NCBI GenBank assembly: GCA_023386345.1
Contig: JAEWJT010000004.1
Location: forward strand, 558,001 to 622,000
Direction of reading: 5' to 3'
DNA: 64,000 nucleotides
Origin: Bacillota bacterium
Lineage (GTDB): Bacteria; Bacillota; Clostridia; Tissierellales; Sedimentibacteraceae
Position numbers and translations under genes: made by a program. The notes under the pieces are model-generated. The model was not told the DNA's origin. It worked only from the letters and a program-made list of their open reading frames with translations, and did no database searches. Of the stretch, positions 52,821 through 61,585 are shown one piece after another. The number at the start of each line of letters is the position of its first letter. Within the stretch, counting starts at the first letter, position 1.

Positions 52821-53282
52821 CTAAAGTGTATAAACCTCTTCTCCGTATTCATTCATACCAACAAAACTAAACTTAAGCTTCTTCAATAAATTAATCGACG
52901 GAATGTTTTCAGGCAAAGCTGCCGCAAATATTTTATCGATTCCCTTTTCTTTTATCCACGCAATTATTCCATTAGCTGCCTCATAAGCATAGCCTCGTCT
53001 TGCGTATAATGGACTTATCGTATATCCAAACCATAATGAATTAGTTTCCTGCTTTAAATATATATCACCGATTAAGTAACCGCCATCTTTTAAAACTATG
53101 GCAAGCTGAGTACCCTCGTACAATGCAGCATCTTTGAGCAACTCTTTTTCATATTCCTGCTTTGTCAGCCCCTTAAATCCTTGATATCGCATCCAAACTT
53201 CATCGTTCCTATACGACATAAATTCATCAATATCTTTTTCCTCAAAATTACGAATTAGGCATCTGTTTGTCTCTATTAACAC
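52821..53282 (-). CDS. GNAT-family N-acetyltransferase
   Basis: 153 residues from a GTG at 53282, eight bases after GAGGT; an in-frame ATG at 53339 would overlap prmA and has no site. RimJ/RimL-like opening ETNRCLIRNFEEKDIDEFM. Acetyl-CoA loop area ISPLYARRGYAYEAANGIIA and NIPSINLLKKLKFSFVG near the end. Lies 26 bp after prmA. Substrate unknown; a protein N terminus or small molecule is possible. Confidence 0.87.
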   Translation of the reverse strand: MLIETNRCLIRNFEEKDIDEFMSYRNDEVWMRYQGFKGLTKQEYEKELLKDAALYEGTQLAIVLKDGGYLIGDIYLKQETNSLWFGYTISPLYARRGYAYEAANGIIAWIKEKGIDKIFAAALPENIPSINLLKKLKFSFVGMNEYGEEVYTL

Positions 53283-53308
53283 TTTGCATACCTCACATAT
53301 TATAACAT

Positions 53309-54280
53309 TTATTTTAAAACAGCAGTAATTGACACCCAATCTTCCTTTTGAATGGTTTCTTTTATTTCAAATCCAAGGTTTATAAGAGTATCCTTTACTT
53401 GGTCAACGTACTTTTCAATAATACCTGAGGTAATTAAAATTCCGCCCTGCTTTAAAAATTTAGGGAAGCAGTCACTCATTTCAATAATTATATCAGCTAT
53501 TATATTAACTACTATCATATCATATTTATTAAATCCTATAGCATCTTGCAATCTCTCATCTTCAATTACATTTCCACAATATGCTAAAAATTTATCTTCA
53601 CGAATATTATTAACTAAAGCATTTTCTTTAGCAATTCTAACTGCATTTTCATCTATATCTACACCAACAACATGTTTTGCACCAAGAAGTATTGAAGCTA
53701 TCGACAAAATACCACTTCCACAGCCCATATCCAAGACTTCCATTTTATTTTTTATATATTTTTCTATTTGCTCTATACAAAGCTGAGTAGTATAGTGTTG
53801 ACCAGTTCCGAAGCTTGCACCTGGATCAATCTCTAGCACAATTCTATCGCCTTTATCTTCAACACTTTCCCAAGTTGGTTTAACAAGTATTTTTTCGCCA
53901 ACTTCAAAAGGCTTAAAAAACTGCTTCCAGTTATTTGCCCAATCTTCATCATCAACTATATTAACAGTTATATTAAGACTTCCTAAGTCAATATCTATAT
54001 CGTCATTTTTTAAATTATTTAGCTCATCCTTAAGAGCGTTTAACTCCTGCTCGCCCTGCTCATTATCTCCAAGATATATTTTTATTCTTGTAGCACAATC
54101 CTTCATACTATTAAGGCTTTCATCATAATAATCCCAGCTCATAGTATCAGCAGTCAAAAACTCCTCAAAAACACTAGCATCTTCTATAACAACCTCTGCT
54201 ATATCAAGCTTAATAAGCACAGCATTTAAAAGCTCGATACCCTCGGTAGTAGTTTCTATAATCACTTCTTTAAATTTCAT
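53309..54280 (-). CDS. prmA: Ribosomal protein L11 methyltransferase
   Basis: 323 residues from ATG 54280, the first residue of the conserved MKFKEVIIETTTEGIE start (an in-frame ATG 45 bp upstream adds an unrelated tail). DPGASFGTGQHYTTQLCIE, VLDMGCGSGILSIAS and VVNIIADIIIEM are the PrmA substrate and SAM motifs. Trimethylates ribosomal protein L11. Confidence 0.95.
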   Translation of the reverse strand: MKFKEVIIETTTEGIELLNAVLIKLDIAEVVIEDASVFEEFLTADTMSWDYYDESLNSMKDCATRIKIYLGDNEQGEQELNALKDELNNLKNDDIDIDLGSLNITVNIVDDEDWANNWKQFFKPFEVGEKILVKPTWESVEDKGDRIVLEIDPGASFGTGQHYTTQLCIEQIEKYIKNKMEVLDMGCGSGILSIASILLGAKHVVGVDIDENAVRIAKENALVNNIREDKFLAYCGNVIEDERLQDAIGFNKYDMIVVNIIADIIIEMSDCFPKFLKQGGILITSGIIEKYVDQVKDTLINLGFEIKETIQKEDWVSITAVLK

Positions 54281-54460
54281 AATAAATATGCCTATGCACC
54301 TATTTTCACAAAACCAATGAGGCATCGCTTGGTGCGTATCCTTTCATCATTTAAAATTCTTCTTACCTCATCTAATCAATCAAACATATAGCATTAAATA
54401 TATATCAATATGATTATTTTGTCAAGATAAGAGAATAATTCAAGTATCACATAAAATTTT

Positions 54461-56692
54461 TTAGTAAAAATTATCTATAATAAATCTCTGAGCATTTTTA
54501 TTAAAGAGATTCATATAATATGTTTGCTCTTTAAAATTCTTTTTTTCTACGCTTATTATTCCTAGTTCTTCTCCCTTTGGTGTTGGCGATTTTCTTTTAT
54601 TTTCATCTTCTTCAATTACTTCAAGATATCCTTTTTCTACAAGCCAATTATTTAACTTAATTGCAGTGATTTTTTCGCCCTGCTGCATAATTACAACATT
54701 AATTTGGTCTGCAATTGCACTTATAGTCACAGGCTCTTCAAAGACTTTAATTTCATTAATATCAGATTTAATCTCATCAGCATCAGATTTATTATTTTCA
54801 TCTTGTCTAAATTCTATATCAACTAGTTTTTTGTTCGTTATTACTTCCAAAAACTTCGTTCCATAGCGTTCAAGCTTTTGCTTTCCTACACCTGAAACCT
54901 CTAACAGTTCTTCCTCTGTTTTCGGCATTTTTACGCACATATCAATTAGTGTACTATCATGAAATATAACAAAAGCAGGCACATTTTGCTCCGTAGCAAG
55001 TGAAAATCTTAATTCCTTTAGCTTTGATAAAAGATTAGCGTCAACACTATGCAAATCAAATATTTTTTTGCCTTTTCTCTTACCTTTTGATTTAGAAGAA
55101 ATTTCTTTATCAATAGTAGTATTACCAGATGTAGTTTTGTAGGATTTTGCCATTTTCATATTGATAGATTCTTTTTCTTTTAAAAATTTTCCTGCATATT
55201 TATCAAGCTTTAGTATAGGAAATTCATCATTTGTTGTATACAAGTAGTTATTAAGTATAAGATGATTTATTACTTCTTTTATAAAAGCTTCAGTTTCTGA
55301 CATAATATTATAGGTTGATACTTTATCAAGTTTCATGTTAAGTATTCTTTTGTTTTTACTCCCACGCAATATGTCAACTATCATATTTATACCAAAGCGT
55401 TCTTTTGTTTTTATGATACAAGAAATAATTTTTTGTGCTGAAACAGTAATATCTACATCCTCAAACTCCGTTTTACAATTACTGCAATTACCACAATCGT
55501 CCTTTAGCTCCTCACCAAAGTAATTTAAAATATATTTTCTAAGGCATGTGTTTGTGTGGCAATAACTAGACATGATTTTAAGCCTTTCTCTGTCTCTTGC
55601 CTTTAATTCTCTTTCAACTTCTATACTCTCATAGTTTCTATCCTTAGAATTTTCTATCATATACAAATTTGTTCTTATATCTTGTCCATTATACAATAAT
55701 AAGCAATGAGCCTCACTTCCATCACGCCCAGCTCTACCAGCTTCTTGATAATAGCTTTCTAAATCCTTTGGCATATTAAAATGAACTACAAATGAAACAT
55801 TTGATTTATCTATCCCCATGCCAAAAGCATTAGTTGCAACCATAATTTTGCTGCGGTCATATATAAAATCTTCTTGATTTTCCTTTCGCTCCTTATCTGA
55901 CAATCCAGCATGATACCTTGTAGCTTTACATGATTTGTCATTCAGATAATCACATACTTTTTCAACATTATCTCTTGTAGAACAGTAAATTATGCCTGAT
56001 TCTTCTTTTCTATCCCTCAAAAAATTATCAAGAGCATTATATCTGTCATCTGGCTTTTGCACTTCAAAATACAGATTGCTTCTATCAAAGCCTGTAACCA
56101 ATACATATGGATTTTGTAAATTCAGAATGTTAATTATATCCTCTTTAACAAGCGATGTTGCAGTTGCAGTAAATGCTGAAATAATCGGTTTTATTGGTAA
56201 TTTGCCAATAAAATCAATTATTTGCATATAGCTTGGTCTAAAATCCTGTCCCCACTGTGATATACAATGAGCCTCGTCAATCGTAATCATAGAAACCTTT
56301 AGTTTTTTTAGAGTTTCCAAAAATCCATTTACAAGCAGTCTTTCTGGTGCAACATATATGATTTTGTACACACCATTTCTTATATTATCAAGTACGGTAA
56401 AGTATTGCTTTTCAGTAAGAGAGCTGTTTAAATATGCCGCTTTTATACCTATCTGTGTAAGTGAATTGACCTGATCTTTCATAAGAGAAATAAGAGGTGA
56501 AATTACTATTGTTACCCCATCCAATATCATAGCTGGAATTTGAAAACATATTGATTTTCCAGCACCGGTTGGCATTATACCAACAACATCTCTTTCTGAT
56601 AGAATGTTTTCAATAATCTTATCCTGACCTGAACGCAGGCTATCGTATCCAAAATATTCCTTTAATATTCCCTTTGCTTTTTCTAAATTCAT
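54461..56692 (-). CDS. recQ: ATP-dependent DNA helicase RecQ
   Basis: 743 residues. Helicase motif I MPTGAGKSICFQ (about 40), DEAH in TIDEAHCISQWG, and motif VI YYQEAGRAGRDG. A zinc-binding region with CLRKYILNYFGE and CGNCSNC, an RQC winged helix and an HRDC domain (about 560-640) follow. Residues beyond about 660 form an extra C-terminal helical/winged part. Recombination and repair helicase. AAGGAT before ATG 56692. Confidence 0.96.
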   Translation of the reverse strand: MNLEKAKGILKEYFGYDSLRSGQDKIIENILSERDVVGIMPTGAGKSICFQIPAMILDGVTIVISPLISLMKDQVNSLTQIGIKAAYLNSSLTEKQYFTVLDNIRNGVYKIIYVAPERLLVNGFLETLKKLKVSMITIDEAHCISQWGQDFRPSYMQIIDFIGKLPIKPIISAFTATATSLVKEDIINILNLQNPYVLVTGFDRSNLYFEVQKPDDRYNALDNFLRDRKEESGIIYCSTRDNVEKVCDYLNDKSCKATRYHAGLSDKERKENQEDFIYDRSKIMVATNAFGMGIDKSNVSFVVHFNMPKDLESYYQEAGRAGRDGSEAHCLLLYNGQDIRTNLYMIENSKDRNYESIEVERELKARDRERLKIMSSYCHTNTCLRKYILNYFGEELKDDCGNCSNCKTEFEDVDITVSAQKIISCIIKTKERFGINMIVDILRGSKNKRILNMKLDKVSTYNIMSETEAFIKEVINHLILNNYLYTTNDEFPILKLDKYAGKFLKEKESINMKMAKSYKTTSGNTTIDKEISSKSKGKRKGKKIFDLHSVDANLLSKLKELRFSLATEQNVPAFVIFHDSTLIDMCVKMPKTEEELLEVSGVGKQKLERYGTKFLEVITNKKLVDIEFRQDENNKSDADEIKSDINEIKVFEEPVTISAIADQINVVIMQQGEKITAIKLNNWLVEKGYLEVIEEDENKRKSPTPKGEELGIISVEKKNFKEQTYYMNLFNKNAQRFIIDNFY

Positions 56693-56776
56693 AGTTATAT
56701 CCTTGTATCCCCCATATTATTTAATATTGTGTTATTTTATTGATACTACATCTTATTGTTTTAAATTGCTAAAATT

Positions 56777-57160
56777 CTATTTCAAAGGTCTTCCATTTTC
56801 ATCAAAATTACGTTTTAAAGCAGCTTCTACAGGAAAAATAGATGCAACGAGAACTATTACTTGAATTCCTGTTATAACTAAGCCAAAATTCGCCACATAA
56901 TCTATATCCTTACCATAAGTACACAACATTGCTATAACTACAATTGGAGCCATAATCAGTCCAATTCTTTTCCAAAGCTTACCACTGTAGTTATGAGCAA
57001 AGTTCCATGTTTCTTTGTTTTTCATAGAACGTGTTGTTCGATATCCAAAAAATTGATTAATTTCTTTAGGTACATTTTTACTAAAATATATTCCAAGTAC
57101 AATCATAATAAGTGGAATTAACAATTCCATTATGAGCATGAAAATCCAAAACCCTATCAT
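56777..57160 (-). CDS. SdpI/YhfL-family membrane protein
   Basis: 127 residues with four hydrophobic helices. GIYFSKNVPKEINQFFGYRTTRSMKNKETWNFAHNYSGKLW is the conserved SdpI-type segment (residues about 23-63). SdpI itself gives immunity to the SdpC toxin; stand-alone relatives are widespread and mostly uncharacterised. No toxin gene is nearby. AAGGAGG before ATG 57160. The upstream 181 bp to 57341 hold only AT-rich sequence. Confidence 0.85.
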   Translation of the reverse strand: MIGFWIFMLIMELLIPLIMIVLGIYFSKNVPKEINQFFGYRTTRSMKNKETWNFAHNYSGKLWKRIGLIMAPIVVIAMLCTYGKDIDYVANFGLVITGIQVIVLVASIFPVEAALKRNFDENGRPLK

Positions 57161-57341
57161 AAAAATTACCTCCTTAAATCCTCAAATTTAAAACCTGTTG
57201 TATATTATATAGCAGCTATTATTTTACTAAAAATTTTATCACATATTTCGCTATATTTCAACATGGTTTTTATCTCAGTTTTATAATTGTTTTATAACAC
57301 TTAAAATATAACGCAATCATATTATTTAATTCAGTATTAAA

Positions 57342-57385
57342 ATAAAAGTGTTGTATTAAAATTCATTTTAATACAACACTTTTAT
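57342..57385. terminator. Long perfect hairpin between the carboxypeptidase and SdpI genes
   Basis: A perfect 21-bp inverted repeat (57342-57362 with 57365-57385) about 150 bp after the carboxypeptidase stop, with T-rich flanks on both strands. Most likely a terminator. The 150 bp between it and the stop carry nothing recognisable. Confidence 0.75.
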
Positions 57386-57535
57386 ACCTCTATATAATCA
57401 TTAATTATTTTTTATATATTTAACATTTCAATAATACGAAAAATCAGTAAAAACTCACTTTACAACCCCACCATTTTTACTAAGTTAAATAGTATTAATT
57501 AAGTTTATTATTAAAAATTTACATGGTACGTGTAT

Positions 57536-58522
57536 TTATTTACGAATTGCACTATAAATTGTAAACGCATCATCAATATGCAGCTTTTGTGTTTTATTGT
57601 CACCATTTGCCCCTGCAGTTATTAGAATATAATATTTTTCTTCTTTAATTGCAAGACTTGCAAGGCATTGTCCCGCTTCTGGAGTATAACCTGTTTTACC
57701 TCCTAAGATATAACCATCTTTAAAATTAGAATTCTCTATCCTCGAAAATAAAGTGCTATAAAAAGTTATTCCACCCTCATGTTTATTAGTAGATGAAGAG
57801 GAATGTCTACTACTTGTAAAGATTTTATAAAACATATCGTTTTTAAGTGCATATTTAAGCAAAGTTGCCATATCTTTAGCTGTTGTATAATGATTTTTAT
57901 CATGCAATCCTGTTGTATTTGTAAAATGACTGTTAGTCATACCAATTTCCTGTGCTTTTTTATTCATTAAATCAACAAAACTACTTTCAGAATCAGACAC
58001 ATATTCTGCAAGTCCAACCGCACACTCTCCACCAGATGGCAGCAATAATCCATATAGCAAATCAATAACACTAACACCTTCACCGGGTGAAAATCCTGCC
58101 ATTGATGAATTTTCATAATAAAGAGAATTAAACATCTCCTTATTCAATATAACTTTTTCGCTTAAATCCTCAACATGTTCTAGCACTGTAATCGCAGTCA
58201 TTATTTTAGTCATAGAAGCAGGATATATGGTTTTTGTGCTATCTTTATCAAACAAAGTTTTTTCACTTTTTAAATCAATAAGCAAAGCATTTGAACTATT
58301 AATATTCAAGCTAGACGATACCTTATATAAATCTGCGCTTTCAGTAATTGGTAATACTTTCTGCCAATCACCATTTATTAATACTTTAGTAAAAAGGTAC
58401 CATATAGCAATACAAAGTATTGCGAAAAACATTATAATTGGCAAATATTTTATCTTGTTTTTTCTTTTCCTCCTGTTAATTCCTCTAGTTTGCACTATAG
58501 ATAGATTTTGTTTTTGATTCAT
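57536..58522 (-). CDS. D-alanyl-D-alanine carboxypeptidase (S11 family)
   Basis: 328 residues from ATG 58522 behind AAAGGGAAG (an ATG at 58540 is poorer). One membrane anchor at about 27-48 and an extracytoplasmic catalytic domain. SxxK is S103-M-T-K106; the second motif is S163-G-G (commonly SGN); the third is K276-T-G. It trims the terminal D-Ala of peptidoglycan pentapeptides. The family's usual C-terminal beta domain is absent. It lies downstream of vanR-vanS but behind a terminator hairpin, so co-expression would need read-through or its own promoter. Confidence 0.92.
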   Translation of the reverse strand: MNQKQNLSIVQTRGINRRKRKNKIKYLPIIMFFAILCIAIWYLFTKVLINGDWQKVLPITESADLYKVSSSLNINSSNALLIDLKSEKTLFDKDSTKTIYPASMTKIMTAITVLEHVEDLSEKVILNKEMFNSLYYENSSMAGFSPGEGVSVIDLLYGLLLPSGGECAVGLAEYVSDSESSFVDLMNKKAQEIGMTNSHFTNTTGLHDKNHYTTAKDMATLLKYALKNDMFYKIFTSSRHSSSSTNKHEGGITFYSTLFSRIENSNFKDGYILGGKTGYTPEAGQCLASLAIKEEKYYILITAGANGDNKTQKLHIDDAFTIYSAIRK

Positions 58523-58559
58523 AGATTTCTTCCCTTTCATAGTAATTTTGAAATAAAAA

Positions 58560-58600
58560 ATTCGTTCCTATGGTATAAAGTCTACCAAAAATGAACGAAT
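58560..58600 (-). terminator. Hairpin between vanS-like and carboxypeptidase genes
   Basis: ATTCGTTC/GAACGAAT (58560-58567 with 58593-58600) with an inner TGGTA/TACCA pair (58571-58575 with 58583-58587), followed on the minus strand by six Ts. Terminator or attenuator controlling passage into the carboxypeptidase gene. Confidence 0.75.
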
Positions 58601-58672
58601 AGGTTTTTAATATTTTATTTTTTATTTCTTAAAAAATTGTGAAAATAAGCTTAATATTTCTTAACACAATTT

Positions 58673-59797
58673 CTAAAAAACCGGAAGCTCTACTATAAAT
58701 ATTATTTGCTTTCCATCACTGTCTGCATAAATTTTCCCACCATGTAGTATAACTATTTCTTTTGCAATAGCCAATCCAATACCTGCACCACCTGTGTTAG
58801 AAGAACGCGAAGAATCTAAACGATAAAATTTATCAAAAATAGAATTGAGCTTATCCTTTGGAATACTTCCAGTATTTTTAAAAGTGATAGATACCATGTT
58901 ACTTGAAGCTGTCGCTGTTATGTCTATAATGCTATTGTCAGGACTATAAGCAAAAGCATTTTTCAACAAATTATTAAAAACTCGCGCTAACTTGTTTGGA
59001 TCACCATAAACATTAATATCTTCCGGAACATTGAGTACAACTTGTTTTCCTTTAGTACTAAGCAAAGGATAAAATTCATCTGCCATTTGTACCAACATGT
59101 AGTATAGGTCAATATTTTCTTTCAATAATACATCTGCTTGAAAATTGAAACGCGTTATCTCAAAAAATTCATCAACAAGCTTTTCAAGTCTATACGCTTT
59201 TTCTAAAGATATTTTAACATATTTTGCTTTTTGTTCTATTGGCATATCTTGTGCTTCGTCAAGCAAACTCAAATATCCTATGACAGAAGTAAGCGGTGTT
59301 TTTATATCATGTGCAAGATACATAACAACGTCATTTTTACGCTGTTCAGCTAATTTTGCTTCCTGCTTGCGTTCTTCAAGTGTATGCTTAATTGTATTTA
59401 ACTTGCGTTCCATGGCTAACATTTCAGAAGATAATTTTATTTCACCAGTTTTTTCTGCGGCAAGTAAATCTAAACCAACACTTATCTCACTAAAATATTT
59501 TTCAAACTTAGATAATAAAAATCGAGATAAAATTATAAAAAATATTGCAAAAGTAAGAAAAATAATAAAATCAAGATTATTGCGAATTACTTTTACATAC
59601 AAATTATGTGCTTTATACCAATCCATGTTAAAAATTTTTTGAAATAATGAAACAATAAAATTACCTGCTGTATTATTAAGCAGCATTCTCAAAGTCGCTA
59701 CTGCAATGATTGCAAAAATTACAATCATTGTTATTTGTAAGTAAATCTTCTTTTTTAAATCTGTATAATCAGGTTTTTGTATTTCTCTATTTTTCAA
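58673..59797 (-). CDS. VanS-type sensor histidine kinase
   Basis: 374 residues, two membrane helices (about 18-40 and 74-94) around a short external loop. The kinase core has the phosphorylated His in YLAHDIKTPLTSVIGYLSLLD (H163), N box ARVFNNLLKNAFAYSPDNSI, and G box GGAGIGLAIAKEI. From memory it follows enterococcal VanS (VanA type) closely over its whole length, including AEQRKNDVVMYLAHDIKTPL. VanS controls VanR phosphorylation in response to glycopeptides. Its start overlaps the vanR stop by 11 bp. No vanH, vanA or vanX is present. Confidence 0.92.
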   Translation of the reverse strand: MKNREIQKPDYTDLKKKIYLQITMIVIFAIIAVATLRMLLNNTAGNFIVSLFQKIFNMDWYKAHNLYVKVIRNNLDFIIFLTFAIFFIILSRFLLSKFEKYFSEISVGLDLLAAEKTGEIKLSSEMLAMERKLNTIKHTLEERKQEAKLAEQRKNDVVMYLAHDIKTPLTSVIGYLSLLDEAQDMPIEQKAKYVKISLEKAYRLEKLVDEFFEITRFNFQADVLLKENIDLYYMLVQMADEFYPLLSTKGKQVVLNVPEDINVYGDPNKLARVFNNLLKNAFAYSPDNSIIDITATASSNMVSITFKNTGSIPKDKLNSIFDKFYRLDSSRSSNTGGAGIGLAIAKEIVILHGGKIYADSDGKQIIFIVELPVF

Positions 59798-60485
59798 TTT
59801 TATAACCTACTCCCCACACTGTTTTTATATATTTAGGATTATCAGTTGCATCATCCATTTTTTCACGCAAATGGCGAATGTGAACAGTTATAGTATTATT
59901 ATTTTTTGTAAAATATTCATCTCCCCAAATTTCATGAAACAACTTTTCAGAGCTTACTACATTGCCCTTATTCTCACATAGTATTTGAAGAATTGAAAAT
60001 TCTGTGGGCGTAAGAGATAATGGTTTTTCATTTAATAAGACTTCATGTGTGCTTGTATCAATAACAAGTCCAGAATGAAGTATAATATTACTATCATTAC
60101 TTTCAGTTGTTTTATTGTATCTTTTATAACGACGAAGCTGAGCCTTAACTCGTGCCACCAATTCAAGCGGTCGAAATGGTTTTGTTATATAATCATCTGC
60201 TCCAAGTGTTAAGCCTGTAATTTTATCTGTTTCAGCATCTTTTGCAGTCAGCATAATGATAGGATAAGTATGCTTTTCACGTATTTTTTGACAAATTGAA
60301 AGACCACTTATATCTGGTAACATAATATCTAATATAGCAAGGTCAAGATCAGTTGTTTCAATGCAATTCAATGCTTCTTTTGCAGTATAAAACTTGTAAA
60401 TTGTATAATTTTCATTTTTCAAAAATAATTCAACTAAATCTGCGATTTCTTGCTCATCATCAACAACAAGTATTTTATATTCCAT
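59787..60485 (-). CDS. VanR-type response regulator (OmpR family)
   Basis: 232 residues. Receiver domain with phosphoacceptor D53 in LDLAILDIMLPDISG and LGADDYITKPFRPLELVARV. The C-terminal winged helix has SLTPTEFSILQILCENKGNV, FHEIWGDEYF and the ending KYIKTVWGVGYKIEK. It resembles VanR of the VanA cluster throughout. First gene of the pair, with AAAGGAG before ATG 60485. Likely targets are its own operon and possibly the carboxypeptidase gene. Confidence 0.94.
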   Translation of the reverse strand: MEYKILVVDDEQEIADLVELFLKNENYTIYKFYTAKEALNCIETTDLDLAILDIMLPDISGLSICQKIREKHTYPIIMLTAKDAETDKITGLTLGADDYITKPFRPLELVARVKAQLRRYKRYNKTTESNDSNIILHSGLVIDTSTHEVLLNEKPLSLTPTEFSILQILCENKGNVVSSEKLFHEIWGDEYFTKNNNTITVHIRHLREKMDDATDNPKYIKTVWGVGYKIEK

Positions 60486-60530
60486 GTGTATAAACTCCTT
60501 TCTTTAAAAAGCTTGTATTTATATATTTTT

Positions 60531-60654
60531 ACTAAGAATTTTTAGTATAATGTACTCTATGTAAAGTTTATGAATTGAAATTAGCACTATATAGTTTATC
60601 AAATATTAATAAATCTTTTATATTTTATTTCATAAGAAATTCTTAAGAAATTCT
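60531..60654 (-). promoter_or_regulatory. vanR upstream region: dyad, -10 and tandem 11-bp repeat
   Basis: On the minus strand TATACT (60544-60549) has no good -35. A small dyad ACTAA-N6-TTAGT (60531-60546) overlaps it. About 95 bp upstream the unit TAAGAAATTCT occurs twice in exact tandem (60633-60654) with a third TAA, the helical-turn spacing expected for an OmpR-type regulator. The core TTAAGAAAT recurs inverted twice before the carboxypeptidase gene (58624-58632 and 58656-58664). Confidence 0.5.
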
Positions 60655-60729
60655 TAATTTTTTAGTTTTTTTAATTATTCTACTTGATAATATCCTCAAC
60701 GGTTTGAAATATTTTCAGATAATAAAAGA

Positions 60730-60772
60730 AAAGCTATTACAAAATAGAGTTTACACACTATTTGCAACAGCT
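60730..60772 (-). terminator. Terminator of the GNAT gene
   Basis: A long imperfect stem starting AAGCT/AGCTT (60730-60734 with 60768-60772) with CAAATAG-type inner pairing, just after the stop at 60779 and T-rich on the minus strand. Confidence 0.65.
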
Positions 60773-60778
60773 TATTTT

Positions 60779-61324
60779 TTATTTATTATTCAGTGCCATA
60801 AATTCGCTTTTTAATATTCTCATCATAATAAAATCCGAATACTTATAGTTGTAATAATATCCTTGCTCTTGAATTCCTTCCTGTTTAAATCCCACTTTTT
60901 TATAAAATTCAATAGCATCAGTATTAAAACCAACTACACCAATGGCAATTCTGTTATAATTTAGATAACCAAAAGCATAATCCATCAAAAGGTTAATTGT
61001 CTCTTTTCCATATCCTTTTCCTTGGCAAGATGTATCAGGTATAATAATTGTCAAATCTGTCGTTCTCCATGCTTCAAACATTCTTAGCAAACCAGTCTCA
61101 CCGATTATTTGATTATCGCTTTTCCTAACAATTGCAAACCAAACACTATTTTTATTTTTTCTATTAATTACATCCTCTATCTCTTGTTCAGTGGCTGGTA
61201 ACACTTCTCCTATTTTGGCTCTAGTTTCCTTGTCGTTATACCATTTTTTGAAAAAATCACTATCTTCTTTGATAAAAGGACGTAAATATATATTATCACT
61301 TTCTAAAAATTTATAATTTTCCAA
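60779..61324 (-). CDS. GNAT-family N-acetyltransferase (RimJ/RimL-like)
   Basis: 181 residues starting with TTG at 61324, behind AAAAGGAGAG (61331-61338 region). LESDNIYLRPFIKEDSDFFKKW is the N-terminal motif. PDTSCQGKGYGKETINLLMDYAF carries the acetyl-CoA Q/RxxGxG/A loop (QGKGYG), followed by NTDAIEFYKKVGFKQEG. Acetyl group acceptor unknown; aminoglycoside-, peptide- and spermidine-type acceptors all occur. A strong upstream leader ORF and mutually exclusive hairpins suggest translational control. Codon use is like neighbours. Confidence 0.88.
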   Translation of the reverse strand: MENYKFLESDNIYLRPFIKEDSDFFKKWYNDKETRAKIGEVLPATEQEIEDVINRKNKNSVWFAIVRKSDNQIIGETGLLRMFEAWRTTDLTIIIPDTSCQGKGYGKETINLLMDYAFGYLNYNRIAIGVVGFNTDAIEFYKKVGFKQEGIQEQGYYYNYKYSDFIMMRILKSEFMALNNK

Positions 61325-61330
61325 TATGCT

Positions 61331-61371
61331 CTCCTTTTATGAGGAGTACTTAAAAAGTAATAACCTCCTCA
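61331..61371 (-). promoter_or_regulatory. Candidate translational attenuator before the GNAT gene
   Basis: In the minus-strand RNA, TGAGGAG (complement of 61365-61371, inside the leader ORF) can pair with CTCCTCA (complement of 61340-61346). That CTCCT can instead pair with the AGGAG ribosome-binding site of the GNAT gene (complement of 61331-61335). The two pairings exclude one another, as in leader-controlled cat and erm genes. Confidence 0.5.
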
Positions 61372-61400
61372 ATATGTAATACAAAATTTTTTCTAATCAT
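61350..61400 (-). CDS. Putative 16-residue leader peptide
   Basis: ATG at 61400 stands seven bases after a strong AAAGGAGG and encodes MIRKNFVLHIEEVITF before a stop, 25 bp ahead of the GNAT start. The ribosome-binding site is far better than chance, which is the main reason to call it. Its last codons hold one arm of the candidate attenuator. Confidence 0.5.
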   Translation of the reverse strand: MIRKNFVLHIEEVITF

Positions 61401-61585
61401 TTCATATCCTCCTTTCTCTAAAATTAACTAATTTTAACACATAAAATAAAACTATTCAATAAAAATAAATCTATTAAATTATATACAAATTCTTAAACAA
61501 ATTTTAATGCTTTTCTAATGAAACAGCATTTTAAAAATGTTATAATATTTATATAATTGAGATTAAAAAAATGGGGGAACTTCTA

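Noticed and set aside
56777..57160. Toxin-immunity system based on the SdpI-like protein
   Set aside because: No SdpA/B/C-like or other toxin gene adjacent; stand-alone SdpI-like proteins are common.
57536..60485. Complete glycopeptide resistance cluster
   Set aside because: Only the two-component genes and a carboxypeptidase are present; no vanH, ligase or vanX-type gene in the window.
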